Origin: Paenibacillus sp. FSL R7-0204
Lineage (GTDB): Bacteria > Bacillota > Bacilli > Paenibacillales > Paenibacillaceae
Assembly (NCBI RefSeq): GCF_038002225.1
Contig: NZ_JBBOCA010000001.1
Location: forward strand, 744,001-808,000
Direction: 5' to 3'
Length of the DNA stretch: 64,000 bases
Below are positions 8,208 through 16,588 of this stretch, piece after piece (within the stretch, counting starts at the first letter, position 1; every line of letters begins with the position of its first letter). The notes below the pieces were generated by a model. It ran no database searches. It was not told the origin of the DNA and was given only the letters and a program-made list of their open reading frames with translations. A program made the translations under genes and the position numbers.

Positions 8208-9749
8208 TCAGAAGGTAGTGAATCCAAGCCGGGTCTGTATCCGGTAGAGGAGATACTTAAGCCATGTAGTCTCACTCTGATATTCTCCCAGCGGCAGGCT
8301 GTATTCAGCGCCCTCGTTGTTCCATAGCCGGTTGAAGTAGCCCTCCACCTCCGCATACAACGGCTGTTCCCGTGGAACGGACACCCAAAGGTCATTCTCC
8401 AGGTTATAGTCGTCCAGATTCCGGGCTGTGAAGTTCGTCGATCCGCCCAAGACAATAGAGTCGCCTGATGCCTTGGCGATGAACAGCAGCTTGCTGTGAT
8501 ACTGCTCCTCGCCTGTGTTGTACCAGCGGATCAGGATATTTCCTTCCGAGCGGCGGTCCAAGTCCATCGCAACCGGGCGGTTCGGGATGCCGATTTTGTC
8601 CCGTCCGAAGGCATTCTGGTTAGGATCAAGCAGCAATCTGACCTGGGCACCGCGAGCATCTGCGGCAAGCAGGGCATCAATAATTTTGTCGTCCGCCAGA
8701 TAGAACATACCCATCCAGATGCCATCTCCGGGTCCCGCAGCAGCAATCCCTTCCAGCGCATATTTGTACACCTTGCCTTCGGTCAGATAGCGGACTCCAA
8801 GCGGAGCTTCACCGGCGGCAGGCTGCTTGAACTCAGGGGGCTTGCTTAGCAGGGGGCCGGCTCCCGAGAGATTAGCCGCTGCCTGCTCGCTCCGGAGAAT
8901 ATCCTCCTGAATAGGACCTTGCACCTCCAGGGCGATGTTGGAATGATATGCGCTGGCGTCATGCACATTGCCGGAGGAGATCAGAGCGGTGTTCTCGCTC
9001 AGCACGACCTTGCGGTGGTTGGCCTTGACATTCAGCAGCTTCAGATAGGAACGGGCGGTAATGTCCGGTCCTCCGCTGGCCATCAGATTCGGAATCCAGC
9101 CGGTGCCGGATTGCCCGAACCACTGGATGAAGGTACGCCAGACCGCCGAATAAGCCGGTGTAGAATCACGCAGATCGTCCACATCCGTAAAGATGACCTT
9201 AATCCCGGCCGCGCTCAGCTCATCCAGGAGGGCGTTCGGCGCAGAGCCGTAATTCGTATTCACCTCATCGGTGATGAAGACGATCTCCATGGCGGGATAG
9301 GCGGCCTTCTGGGCTAGCAGCTTATCGGTAAGCTGTCTGCTGACAGCGGGGAATTGCTGGTCTGTATGGGTATAGTTATTGAACAGGAACAGATCGATCA
9401 CCAGGAATTGTCTGGACTCTTCAATAATCTTCAGGATTCTGGGCAGAATCTGTTCCTCCCTTGCCTGCTTCCCGCTGTTGTCCTGATAGGTCAGATCATG
9501 CCAGAAGGCGACCGTATTGACCTTATAAGCAGGGCTCTCCGTAGAAAGTCCGGGCGGCAGCGGCTTGTGGGTCTGGTAGAGCATCACTCCGGCCAGCCAC
9601 AGGAGAAGAAGGATCAGGGAAATCAGGAGCCTCGGGCGTCGGCGCAGGAAGAAGTGCGTCTGGCGCTTGCGGCGGGATGCCGTAATGGCACCTGAAGCCA
9701 GCGTGAGCTGTAACTGTTCGGGTGTGACGGGATGGCGGCCTTGATTCAT
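8208..9749 (-). CDS. Membrane-anchored phospholipase D-like protein
   Basis: A 513-residue protein with a basic cytoplasmic N-terminus (SRRKRQTHFFLRRRPR), one membrane anchor (LLISLILLLLWLAGVMLY, about residues 39-56) and two PLD-fold halves. The HKD motifs are recognisable but not canonical: HRKVVLSENTALISSGN near residue 243 and HSKLLFIAKASGDSIVLGGSTNFT near residue 417. The D of each motif is replaced or displaced while H and K remain, and GGSTNF/SSGN follow in the usual place. It starts at ATG 9749 after AGGAGGATAACT. It probably acts on phospholipids or similar phosphodiesters on the outer membrane face. Being convergent with cls suggests membrane lipid metabolism, but the reaction is unknown. 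Confidence 0.75.
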   Translation of the reverse strand: MNQGRHPVTPEQLQLTLASGAITASRRKRQTHFFLRRRPRLLISLILLLLWLAGVMLYQTHKPLPPGLSTESPAYKVNTVAFWHDLTYQDNSGKQAREEQILPRILKIIEESRQFLVIDLFLFNNYTHTDQQFPAVSRQLTDKLLAQKAAYPAMEIVFITDEVNTNYGSAPNALLDELSAAGIKVIFTDVDDLRDSTPAYSAVWRTFIQWFGQSGTGWIPNLMASGGPDITARSYLKLLNVKANHRKVVLSENTALISSGNVHDASAYHSNIALEVQGPIQEDILRSEQAAANLSGAGPLLSKPPEFKQPAAGEAPLGVRYLTEGKVYKYALEGIAAAGPGDGIWMGMFYLADDKIIDALLAADARGAQVRLLLDPNQNAFGRDKIGIPNRPVAMDLDRRSEGNILIRWYNTGEEQYHSKLLFIAKASGDSIVLGGSTNFTARNLDDYNLENDLWVSVPREQPLYAEVEGYFNRLWNNEGAEYSLPLGEYQSETTWLKYLLYRIQTRLGFTTF

Positions 9750-9951
9750 AGTTATCCTCCTGGGTCTGCTGCCGGGTCAGAGCTTTACATGGTGGCCCGG
9801 TATAGTAAGTACCTATAACGCCGGCTAAGGAGAAGTGAAGCAGCTGACGGCAAAATCCCTGAATATTCTAGTGTTACAATAAGCGCTGCTTTTCATCCCT
9901 ACCCTATCTGCAGGCGGCGAAATACATGTTCTGGTGACATAATACAGATGC

Positions 9952-9991
9952 AATTGTATAATGAGTGTAAATAATTTGTATAAGGTTTGAA
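9952..9991 (+). promoter_or_regulatory. Operator-like 11-bp repeat array upstream of the B12-type regulator
   Basis: TTGTA-type units start at 9954, 9965 (GTGTA) and 9976, exactly 11 bp apart. The 40-base block matches 31 of 40 positions, without gaps, of the block in front of the crt operon at 11112-11151. The last unit contains the TATAAG that can serve as the -10. Such helical-turn spacing suits a head-to-tail bound CarH-type tetramer, implying autoregulation. Confidence 0.65.
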
Positions 9992-10024
9992 TCTTCAAAA
10001 GTATTCAGTGTAAACAGGAAGCGA

Positions 10025-10954
10025 GTGAGAACCATCGTGTATTCCATCAAACAGGTCGTCGAAATGCTCGATATTCCCTCTGTCACTCTGCGGGCGTGGG
10101 AGAACCGGTATCAGGCTGTCGTCCCGGAACGTACCGAGTCCGGCTATAGACTGTACAACCAACAGAATATTGAGGACCTTCGCTGGTTGAAGGAACAAAC
10201 CGATAAACCGGGCATCAGTATCTCACATGCTGTGCGGATGCTGAAGCAGCATAAGCAGAAGGACCTGGATGAACGTCTGTCCGTTGCGGGCGGTGACCCC
10301 AAGGATGCCTTGGACAAAATGCGGCAGCAGATCTATGCAGCGCTGCTCGACATCCAGGGTGAGCGGGCCGACGCCCTGATCGATTTCGGGTTCTCCCTCT
10401 ATGGCTATGAGGCGATGGTCCACCAGGTGCTGGTGCCCGTTCTGGTGAAGGTTGGTGATGCCTGGGAGCAAGGGACGGCAACGGTGGCCCAGGAGCATTA
10501 CATGACGCATATGATAACGAACCGGCTATCCCAGTTCTTTCACGTGTTCCCGGTGTATGCCCATCTGCACAAGGTGCTTGCCTTCTGCCCGGCGGGAGAG
10601 CATCACCAGGTCGGCCTGCTGCTGTTCTCGCTGTTCCTGCGCAGGAACGGGGTTGAAGTTATCTATTTGGGGTCCAATACGCCTGAGGACGGTGTGATGG
10701 AGCTGCTGGCGAAGCAAGAGCGGATCGGAGCCGTCTGCTTGTCCGTTACGAATGGCACGCTGGTCCCTTATACGGAGGAGCTGCTTGAACGGCTGGGCAG
10801 CCTGTACCCGGAGATGCAGCTCATTGCGGGCGGCAAAGCTTATGAGGGAATCGGCCTCAAGGATACCAACGCCACTTATGTGATGACGGAGCCGCCGGAG
10901 CAGTGGCAAGCCTGGTTCGATCAGGAATTTGCCGTAATTCGGCATAGGGCGTAG
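10025..10954 (+). CDS. carH: B12-dependent MerR-family photoreceptor repressor (CarH/LitR type)
   Basis: A 309-residue transcription factor. Residues 5-75 are a MerR winged helix-turn-helix (VYSIKQVVEMLDIPSVTLRAWENRY, then SGYRLYNQQNIEDLRWL). The middle is the helical B12-cap domain with W147-x9-E157-H158, the Wx9EH signature of light-sensing CarH proteins. The C-terminal cobalamin domain carries E192-x-H194-x2-G197 in place of the enzyme-type DxHxxG. In the known family, adenosylcobalamin makes a DNA-bound tetramer in the dark and light breaks it, releasing carotenoid genes. The gene lies just upstream of the crt operon and shares an operator array with it. The start is uncertain: GTG 10025 has AGGAAG very close, while GTG 10037 (four residues shorter) has only weak GAGTGAG in front. 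Confidence 0.9.
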   Translation: MRTIVYSIKQVVEMLDIPSVTLRAWENRYQAVVPERTESGYRLYNQQNIEDLRWLKEQTDKPGISISHAVRMLKQHKQKDLDERLSVAGGDPKDALDKMRQQIYAALLDIQGERADALIDFGFSLYGYEAMVHQVLVPVLVKVGDAWEQGTATVAQEHYMTHMITNRLSQFFHVFPVYAHLHKVLAFCPAGEHHQVGLLLFSLFLRRNGVEVIYLGSNTPEDGVMELLAKQERIGAVCLSVTNGTLVPYTEELLERLGSLYPEMQLIAGGKAYEGIGLKDTNATYVMTEPPEQWQAWFDQEFAVIRHRA

Positions 10955-10983
10955 CAAATATAGCGGAGTTTAATAGGCAGTAG

Positions 10984-11038
10984 ATAGCAAAAGAACCGGT
11001 CAGAACCCTTGTACAGGGCTGACCGGTTCTTTTGCTAT
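10984..11038. terminator. Terminator between carH and the crt operon
   Basis: A perfect 20-bp stem (10984-11003 with 11019-11038) carrying AAAAGAACC and GGTTCTTTT, usable in either direction. It separates carH transcription from the crt promoter. Confidence 0.88.
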
Positions 11039-11102
11039 GGACAAGTCTAGCAACCAAATTGCTGGAAGTGCGGCGGATGATATTTACATGGCCCGGCAAA
11101 GT

Positions 11103-11151
11103 ATGTATGATAATTGTATCACTATTGTATAGGTTTTGTATAATGTTTGAA
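11103..11151 (+). promoter_or_regulatory. crt operon promoter with four tandem 11-bp operator repeats
   Basis: Units ATGTATGATAA (11103), TTGTATCACTA (11114), TTGTATAGGTT (11125) and TTGTATAATGT (11136) are spaced exactly 11 bp. The last contains TATAAT (11139-11144), the probable -10, so a protein bound to the array would block RNA polymerase. On the other strand each unit reads ATACAA, close to the TnnTACA-type sites I recall for CarH. Three of the four units align with the array upstream of carH. Confidence 0.72.
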
Positions 11152-11167
11152 CGAAGGAGGATGTCGC

Positions 11168-12724
11168 TTGATCCGAACCACAGATACCGCAAAAGTCGCA
11201 GTAATCGGCGCAGGGCCAGGCGGGTTAGCCGCCGCCATGCTGCTTGCCGCCGAAGGATATGAAGTAGATCTCTATGAACAGCAAGCGGCGGTTGGCGGAA
11301 GATCAGGAGAATTGAAGCTGGGAGACTACCGTTTCGACCGGGGAGCTACCTTTTTGATGATGCCTCATTTGCTGGAGGAGCTGTTCACTCTGGCAGGGCG
11401 TTCTGTGCATGATTATGTTGCGCTTACGCCGCTTGATCCGCTGTACTCCCTGCATTTTGAAGATACCGTATTTACGCCTTCTACGAACCAGGATCAGACG
11501 GCCGAGGAGATTGAGCGGCTGTTCCCAGGCAACGGCAGCGGCTACCGCCGGTTCATGGCAGATGAAGCCGACAAGCTGGAGCGGGTGATTCCGCTGCTGC
11601 AGCGTCCGTTCCAATCGTTAGGGGATTATGTCAAAAGAGATGTGTTCCACGCGCTGCCCAAGCTGAACGCTACAGACACCGTCTACAACCGGCTGTCCCG
11701 TTATTTCGATGACGAGCGGCTGCGGTTCTCGTTCACATTCCAGGCCAAGTATCTGGGGATGTCGCCTTGGGAATGTCCGGGTACCTTCACGATTCTGTCT
11801 TACATGGAGCACCGTTACGGCCTGTACCATCCGACCGGCGGAATTAACCGAGTGCTCCAGGCTATGGCTGGGGTCATACAGGAGCATGGCGGGCGGGTCC
11901 ATACCGCAAGCGGAGTGAAACGCATTATCGTCAAGGACGGGCAGGCCGCGGGCTTGCTGCTGGAGAACGGGGAGAAGGTGGATGCGGATTATATTGTGAT
12001 TGGTGCAGATTTTGGTTCTGCAATGACACAATTGTTCGAGCCTGGACTTCTGAAGAAATATGCCCCTGCCAAGATTGCCCGCAAAAGATATTCCTGCTCC
12101 ACCGCCATGCTCTACCTCGGTGTGGATGGAGAGGTGGACCTGGGGCATCATTCGGTTCATTTCGCAGACGATTACCGGCGTAATGTCAGAGAGATCACAG
12201 AGCTGGGCGTTCTGTCGGAGGATGCTTCTATCTATATTCATAATCCGTCAGTTATCGATAAGACACTGGCGCCTCCCGGTAAGTCCTCGCTCTATGTGTT
12301 GATGCCAGTACCTAATCTGAGTGCGGACATCAACTGGGAGCAAGAGCGTGCGGAGGTAGAGGACTGGATGATGGAGCGGCTGCAGCAGATCCCGCAGCTC
12401 GCGGGAATTGCAGGACGAGTGGAAGAGAGCCTGTTCTTCTCCCCGCTCGACTGGAAAAACCAGCAGAATGTATATAACGGGGCCACCTTCAATCTGGCTC
12501 ATAATCTCGGGCAGATGATGCATCTGCGGCCGCATAATACCTTCGAGGAGGTACGCGGCATCTGGCTGGTCGGCGGGGGAACCCATCCGGGCAGCGGCCT
12601 GCCTACAATCTTTGAGTCGGCCAAGATCAGCGCACGGCTGCTGCGGGAGCATGACCAGGCTGTGCGGGGGCGGTTCACGGTACAGGCAGGCGCGCCAGGC
12701 GCAGGTGCGGGGGTTCCGCTATGA
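11168..12724 (+). CDS. CrtN/CrtI-family carotenoid desaturase/oxidase (first crt gene)
   Basis: A 518-residue FAD-dependent amine-oxidase-fold enzyme of C30 carotenoid synthesis. The N-terminal dinucleotide-binding motif is VAVIGAGPGGLAAAMLLAAEG (about residues 10-30), then VGGRSGELKLGDYRFDRGATF, and the C-terminal FAD motif is WLVGGGTHPGSGLPTIFESAK. The start is TTG 11168, because AAGGAGG lies 7 bases upstream; an in-frame TTG at 11147 would place that ribosome binding site inside the gene. It is the first of three paralogues here, matching the crtNa/crtNb/crtNc arrangement of Halobacillus-type apo-lycopenoate clusters. Which step it performs cannot be fixed from sequence. Its stop overlaps the next start (ATGA). 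Confidence 0.85.
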   Translation: MIRTTDTAKVAVIGAGPGGLAAAMLLAAEGYEVDLYEQQAAVGGRSGELKLGDYRFDRGATFLMMPHLLEELFTLAGRSVHDYVALTPLDPLYSLHFEDTVFTPSTNQDQTAEEIERLFPGNGSGYRRFMADEADKLERVIPLLQRPFQSLGDYVKRDVFHALPKLNATDTVYNRLSRYFDDERLRFSFTFQAKYLGMSPWECPGTFTILSYMEHRYGLYHPTGGINRVLQAMAGVIQEHGGRVHTASGVKRIIVKDGQAAGLLLENGEKVDADYIVIGADFGSAMTQLFEPGLLKKYAPAKIARKRYSCSTAMLYLGVDGEVDLGHHSVHFADDYRRNVREITELGVLSEDASIYIHNPSVIDKTLAPPGKSSLYVLMPVPNLSADINWEQERAEVEDWMMERLQQIPQLAGIAGRVEESLFFSPLDWKNQQNVYNGATFNLAHNLGQMMHLRPHNTFEEVRGIWLVGGGTHPGSGLPTIFESAKISARLLREHDQAVRGRFTVQAGAPGAGAGVPL

Positions 12725-14241
12725 GCCGCATTGCCATCGTAGGCAGCGGAATCGGCGGTCTGACGGCGGCACTGCTGCTTACCCGCCAGGGCCATGAGGT
12801 GGTTATCTATGAACGGGCAGCCCAAGCGGGCGGGCGTGTGGCCTTTGAAGAGCAGGACGGCTACCGGATTGACCGCGGGCCTACCATCGTGCTGCTGCCG
12901 GAGATGCTTCTGGGTATTCTGGAAGAAGGCGGCCTTCCGCGATCCAGCTTGGAGCTGCTGCACTGTGATCCGCTCTACCGGGTTCACTTCAGAAGCGGGC
13001 GGGTGCTGACCAAATTCGCGGATGCTTCAGCGCAGGCGGAGGAGATTGACCGGCTCTATCCCGGAGAGGGCAAGGGCTTCACCCGGTTCATGAAGGACAT
13101 GTCGGTGCTGTATCCGCAGGGGCGGACCTCGTTCCTGGAGCGGGGGTATGCAAGCGGGCGGGAATTCTTTAGTCCGGCTAACCTGTCGCTGATGATCCGC
13201 CTGCGCGCCTACCGGAATCTGCGCTCTGCTATCGGCCAGTATTTTCGGAATGAGGAGCTTAAGGATGCGTTCTCCCTGCAGAGCCTCTATATTGGAGGAG
13301 CGCCCTTCCGCACACCGGGCATCTACACCATGCTTCCTTACGCCGAGCATGCCTTTGGCATCTGGATGCTGAAGGGCGGATACGGGATGCTGCCGCAGAT
13401 CATGGCCCGGGAGCTGGAAGACCGCGGGGTACAGATTCATACGGGCAACGAGGTGGAGTCCTTGCTTGTTGAAGGAAGCCGCTGCTGCGGAGTTGTTGTT
13501 CAGGGACAGTCGATTCCCTATGATGCTGTTCTGTACAATGGAGATTTCCCGAATGTAGAGCAATTGCTGCCTCCAGGTGTGTTCAAGCAGGAACAGGCAC
13601 CGGTTGTGATGGCGAATCAGGGCAGAGCCGTATCGGCTAAGGCCATAAAACGCGGAACCTGGAAGCCCTCCTCGGGCTGTCTGCTGATCTATGCAGCCAC
13701 GGATAAGCGCTGGCCGGATTCGCTGGTGCACCAGTTTTTCCTGCCGGACAGTCTGAATAGCAGTCTTCACGAGCTGTTTGACCGGGGACAAATTCCCCAG
13801 GATTCATCTTATTATGTATTTAATCCGGTAGCGCTGGACGATAGTGCGGCTCCTCCCGGACAAAGCGTGCTGTATTTCCTTGTTCCCGTCCCGGCGGTGC
13901 CGGATAAGAACTGGGAGGAAATAGCCGGAGCACTAGCCGATAAAGTCATGGCGGATGCCGAGAAGCGGGGCTTCCCCGGGCTTGCCGCGAGTGTGATCTG
14001 GCGCAGATTGAGAACGCCTGCCGATGCGGAGCAGGAAGGAATGTACGGCGGGGGCAGCTTCGGTATTGCACCGCTGCTGAGCCAGTCGGGGGTATTCCGG
14101 CCCCAGCCGAAGCCATATCCGCTTAAGGGATTGTATGCCGCAGGTGCTTCCGTGCATCCGGGCGGCGGTGTGCCAATCGTGATGCAGGGAGCGAAGCTTG
14201 CTGTTCAGGAAATGATAAAGGAGATGAGCGTACATGGATGA
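12721..14241 (+). CDS. crtN: CrtN-like 4,4'-diapophytoene desaturase
   Basis: A 506-residue FAD-dependent desaturase predicted to introduce double bonds into diapophytoene. It has IAIVGSGIGGLTAALLLTRQG at residues 3-23, AGGRVAFEEQDGYRIDRGPTIVLLPEM soon after, and the C-terminal GLYAAGASVHPGGGVPIVMQGAK. That last motif resembles staphylococcal CrtN (GASVHPG) more than the other two paralogues in this cluster, hence the assignment to the core desaturase. The ATGA overlap with the upstream gene indicates translational coupling. The step assignment within the three paralogues is inference. Confidence 0.82.
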   Translation: MSRIAIVGSGIGGLTAALLLTRQGHEVVIYERAAQAGGRVAFEEQDGYRIDRGPTIVLLPEMLLGILEEGGLPRSSLELLHCDPLYRVHFRSGRVLTKFADASAQAEEIDRLYPGEGKGFTRFMKDMSVLYPQGRTSFLERGYASGREFFSPANLSLMIRLRAYRNLRSAIGQYFRNEELKDAFSLQSLYIGGAPFRTPGIYTMLPYAEHAFGIWMLKGGYGMLPQIMARELEDRGVQIHTGNEVESLLVEGSRCCGVVVQGQSIPYDAVLYNGDFPNVEQLLPPGVFKQEQAPVVMANQGRAVSAKAIKRGTWKPSSGCLLIYAATDKRWPDSLVHQFFLPDSLNSSLHELFDRGQIPQDSSYYVFNPVALDDSAAPPGQSVLYFLVPVPAVPDKNWEEIAGALADKVMADAEKRGFPGLAASVIWRRLRTPADAEQEGMYGGGSFGIAPLLSQSGVFRPQPKPYPLKGLYAAGASVHPGGGVPIVMQGAKLAVQEMIKEMSVHG

Positions 14242-15091
14242 AAGGATACTGCAGCAATGTGAGGAACTGATGAAGAAAGGGTCCACTTCGTTCCATAAGG
14301 CGTTTGATGTTCTGCCAAGTCCCAGGCGTGAAGCGGTGCATGTTATTTATGCCTTCTGCCGGATTATAGACGATAGTGTGGATGAGCCGGAAGGCGCGCC
14401 GTACAGCATTCATGAGCTGCGGGAGCATTTCATGAATCTGGAGCAGGCGGACGGGCATTTCATCTGGCCGGCGCTGCGCTGGCTGTTCAGCAGCTTCCCG
14501 CAGCTTCAGCTTGAGCCGTTTCTTTTGCAAATGGAGGGACAGCTTAGAGATCTTACCTTCACAGCCTATGACACGATGGAGCAGCTTAAGGATTACTGTT
14601 ATCTTGTAGCGGGAACGGTAGGGGAGATGCTGCTGCCTGTTCTGCGGGATGATCAGAGTGAAGCAGCACGGACATCGGGAATTGCGCTGGGGATAGGAAT
14701 GCAACTGGTGAATATCATCCGCGATGTGGGTGAGGATCTCAGAAGAGGACGCAGATACGTGCCGCTTGAGGTGATGGACAGACATGGCTACAGCCAGCAG
14801 GAGCTTGAGGACGGAGAGGTCAATCACCGTTTCACCGCTGTTATTCAGGAGTTGCGGACAGAAGCGCTGAACTGGTTCCGGCAAGGACTTACGCATGTGC
14901 ATACGTATCCTTTGGAGAGCGGTCTTGCCATTGAACTTGCCGCATCCTTCTATGCTGCTATTCTGGATGCTGTGGAGGCAGACGGGTATGATGTTTTCCG
15001 CAAAAGATCCTATGTCAGCGATGAAGCCAAGCTTCAGATGTTCCAGCGTACGGTCGTGCGTTATGCCGGTGTAAGAACTGCGGTGGTCTAA
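14234..15091 (+). CDS. crtM: Squalene/phytoene synthase family (diapophytoene synthase)
   Basis: A 285-residue head-to-head prenyl synthase expected to join two farnesyl diphosphates into 4,4'-diapophytoene. The two Mg-diphosphate motifs are D46-x3-D50 (DDSVD) and D164-x3-D168 (DVGED, followed by LRRGRRYVP). Length agrees with CrtM (~285). It overlaps the upstream gene by 8 bases. A C30 rather than C40 product is inferred because the cluster's desaturases are CrtN-like and no GGPP synthase is present. Confidence 0.92.
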   Translation: MDERILQQCEELMKKGSTSFHKAFDVLPSPRREAVHVIYAFCRIIDDSVDEPEGAPYSIHELREHFMNLEQADGHFIWPALRWLFSSFPQLQLEPFLLQMEGQLRDLTFTAYDTMEQLKDYCYLVAGTVGEMLLPVLRDDQSEAARTSGIALGIGMQLVNIIRDVGEDLRRGRRYVPLEVMDRHGYSQQELEDGEVNHRFTAVIQELRTEALNWFRQGLTHVHTYPLESGLAIELAASFYAAILDAVEADGYDVFRKRSYVSDEAKLQMFQRTVVRYAGVRTAVV

Positions 15092-15093
15092 CG

Positions 15094-15879
15094 ATGGTCC
15101 GAACCCTTTTTTGGATCTGGTATATCATCGGTGCGCTGCTCTTAATCGTGTTCGGAATTCCGGATAGTCTGAAGTTCTCTAACGGATTATTTCTCGTATT
15201 CTATGGTGCCTACGGGTTGGACTTAGTAATCAAGGGGCAATTCAAACCCTTCATGTCTGACTGGTCAGTCAATTCTTCAGGAGGCCAGATGACCAAGCGA
15301 TTCTGGTATGCTGCGGCTCTTATCTGGTTAGGCGGAATGGCCGTCGAATGGGTAGGTGTGCATTCCGGCCGGTTGTTTGGGGATTATAATTATTCTACGA
15401 TTCTCGGGCCTTTATTGTTTGGTGTGCCGGTTACACTGGGCTTCGCCTGGATTGCCGTTGTGTGCAATGCTGTGCTGATCAGCCATGATTTCGGACAGCG
15501 CGGCCTCCGGCTCCTGCTGCTGCGGGCGGTGCAGGTTGGCTTCTGGACGGTCCTGATGGATCTGGTGCTTGACCCTGTTGCCCATGCCAGGAACTTCTGG
15601 CATTGGGAGGGCGGCGGGGGCTTCTATCAGGTGCCCTGGAGCAATTTTGGCGGCTGGCTGATTGCAGGCGCTGCGTTGTCCATGCTGCTCCCGGCTGTGC
15701 CGCTCACCCGCCTGGCTGCCCGCCGGGGCACCCGCCTGTATCAGGCGATATTGATTCTGTTCGGCCTAATCAGCCTGACAGAGGGGCTGCCTGCCTGCGC
15801 GGTGATCGCCGGGGCAGGCGCCTTCTTAGCCGAAGGGAGTCTGCGCTATGCTGGAAGCCATTCCATCGGGAAGGTTTGA
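15094..15879 (+). CDS. Carotenoid biosynthesis membrane protein (DUF422/CruF-like)
   Basis: A 261-residue polytopic membrane protein with about seven hydrophobic segments. The motifs HSGRLFGDYNYSTILGPLLFGVPVTLGFAWI and MDLVLDPVAHARNFWHWEGGGGFYQVPWSNFGGW are characteristic of the DUF422/CruF family. CruF members act as carotenoid 1',2'-hydratases, and a CruF-like gene is reported in C30 methylglucosyl-apo-lycopenoate clusters. It begins two bases after crtM ends and overlaps the downstream acyltransferase by 32 bases. Predicted role: hydration of one end of the C30 chain, providing the hydroxyl to be glycosylated. The family is clear; the reaction is inferred. Confidence 0.82.
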   Translation: MVRTLFWIWYIIGALLLIVFGIPDSLKFSNGLFLVFYGAYGLDLVIKGQFKPFMSDWSVNSSGGQMTKRFWYAAALIWLGGMAVEWVGVHSGRLFGDYNYSTILGPLLFGVPVTLGFAWIAVVCNAVLISHDFGQRGLRLLLLRAVQVGFWTVLMDLVLDPVAHARNFWHWEGGGGFYQVPWSNFGGWLIAGAALSMLLPAVPLTRLAARRGTRLYQAILILFGLISLTEGLPACAVIAGAGAFLAEGSLRYAGSHSIGKV

Positions 15880-16588
15880 CTGGTTATTCTATCGTTATAA
15901 TTCCATGTACCTGCTGCGCAGACATTTCCACTTCATCGGACTCAGCGGAGAGCTTCAGCCCGCTGCCGCTGCCGGGCGGGGGATTCTCTACCTCATGAAT
16001 CACAGCTCGTGGTGGGACGGCCTGCTGGCCTATCACGCCGCAGGGAAGCTGCCGGGGAAGCGTCACTATTTCATGATGGAAGAGGAGCAGCTCCGCAAGT
16101 ATGCTTTCTTCAGGAAGCTTGGCGCGTATTCCATCAACCCCGGAAGTCCAGGGGATGCGCGGGCTTCCCTGCGCTATACAGCCGGGCTGCTGGAGGCGGG
16201 TGAGAGTGTCTGGATGTACCCTGAAGGAGAAATCCTGCCGCTGGAGCACCGGCCGCTGAGTCTGAAGGAAGGGGCTTCCTTGGCGCTGCGGCTCAGTCCG
16301 CAGACGGCCGTAGTCCCAGTGACGCTATACCACGGCCTGTTCCGGCATACCAAGCCGGAAGCTACGCTGCTGGCCGGTGCGCCGCTGCTGCTCCCTTGGG
16401 CGGAGATGGACCGCTCGGCGATAGCCCGGCTGCTGGAGACTGTTCTTGGCGGACAACTGGAGTCACACCGCTGCAGAGTTCTTAACCATCAAGGCTATAT
16501 GCCGGATGAATTCCAGCCGCTCCTCAGCCGGGGGAGATCAACCAATGAATGGCTTGACCTGCTGCGGCCGGGCGGAGGGAGAGGATGA
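15848..16588 (+). CDS. PlsC-like acyltransferase of the crt cluster
   Basis: A 246-residue lysophospholipid-acyltransferase-fold protein. The catalytic box is NHSSWWDG (H-x4-D form, about residues 46-53) and the acceptor box is YPEGEILP. It occupies the place of the acyltransferase in staphyloxanthin-type and glycosyl-apo-lycopenoate clusters, where a fatty acid is attached to the sugar of the glycosylated carotenoid. ATG 15848 lies inside the preceding gene (32-base overlap), and the stop overlaps the next start. A general lysophosphatidate acyltransferase cannot be excluded, but the operon position argues for carotenoid acylation. Confidence 0.78.
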   Translation: MLEAIPSGRFDWLFYRYNSMYLLRRHFHFIGLSGELQPAAAAGRGILYLMNHSSWWDGLLAYHAAGKLPGKRHYFMMEEEQLRKYAFFRKLGAYSINPGSPGDARASLRYTAGLLEAGESVWMYPEGEILPLEHRPLSLKEGASLALRLSPQTAVVPVTLYHGLFRHTKPEATLLAGAPLLLPWAEMDRSAIARLLETVLGGQLESHRCRVLNHQGYMPDEFQPLLSRGRSTNEWLDLLRPGGGRG

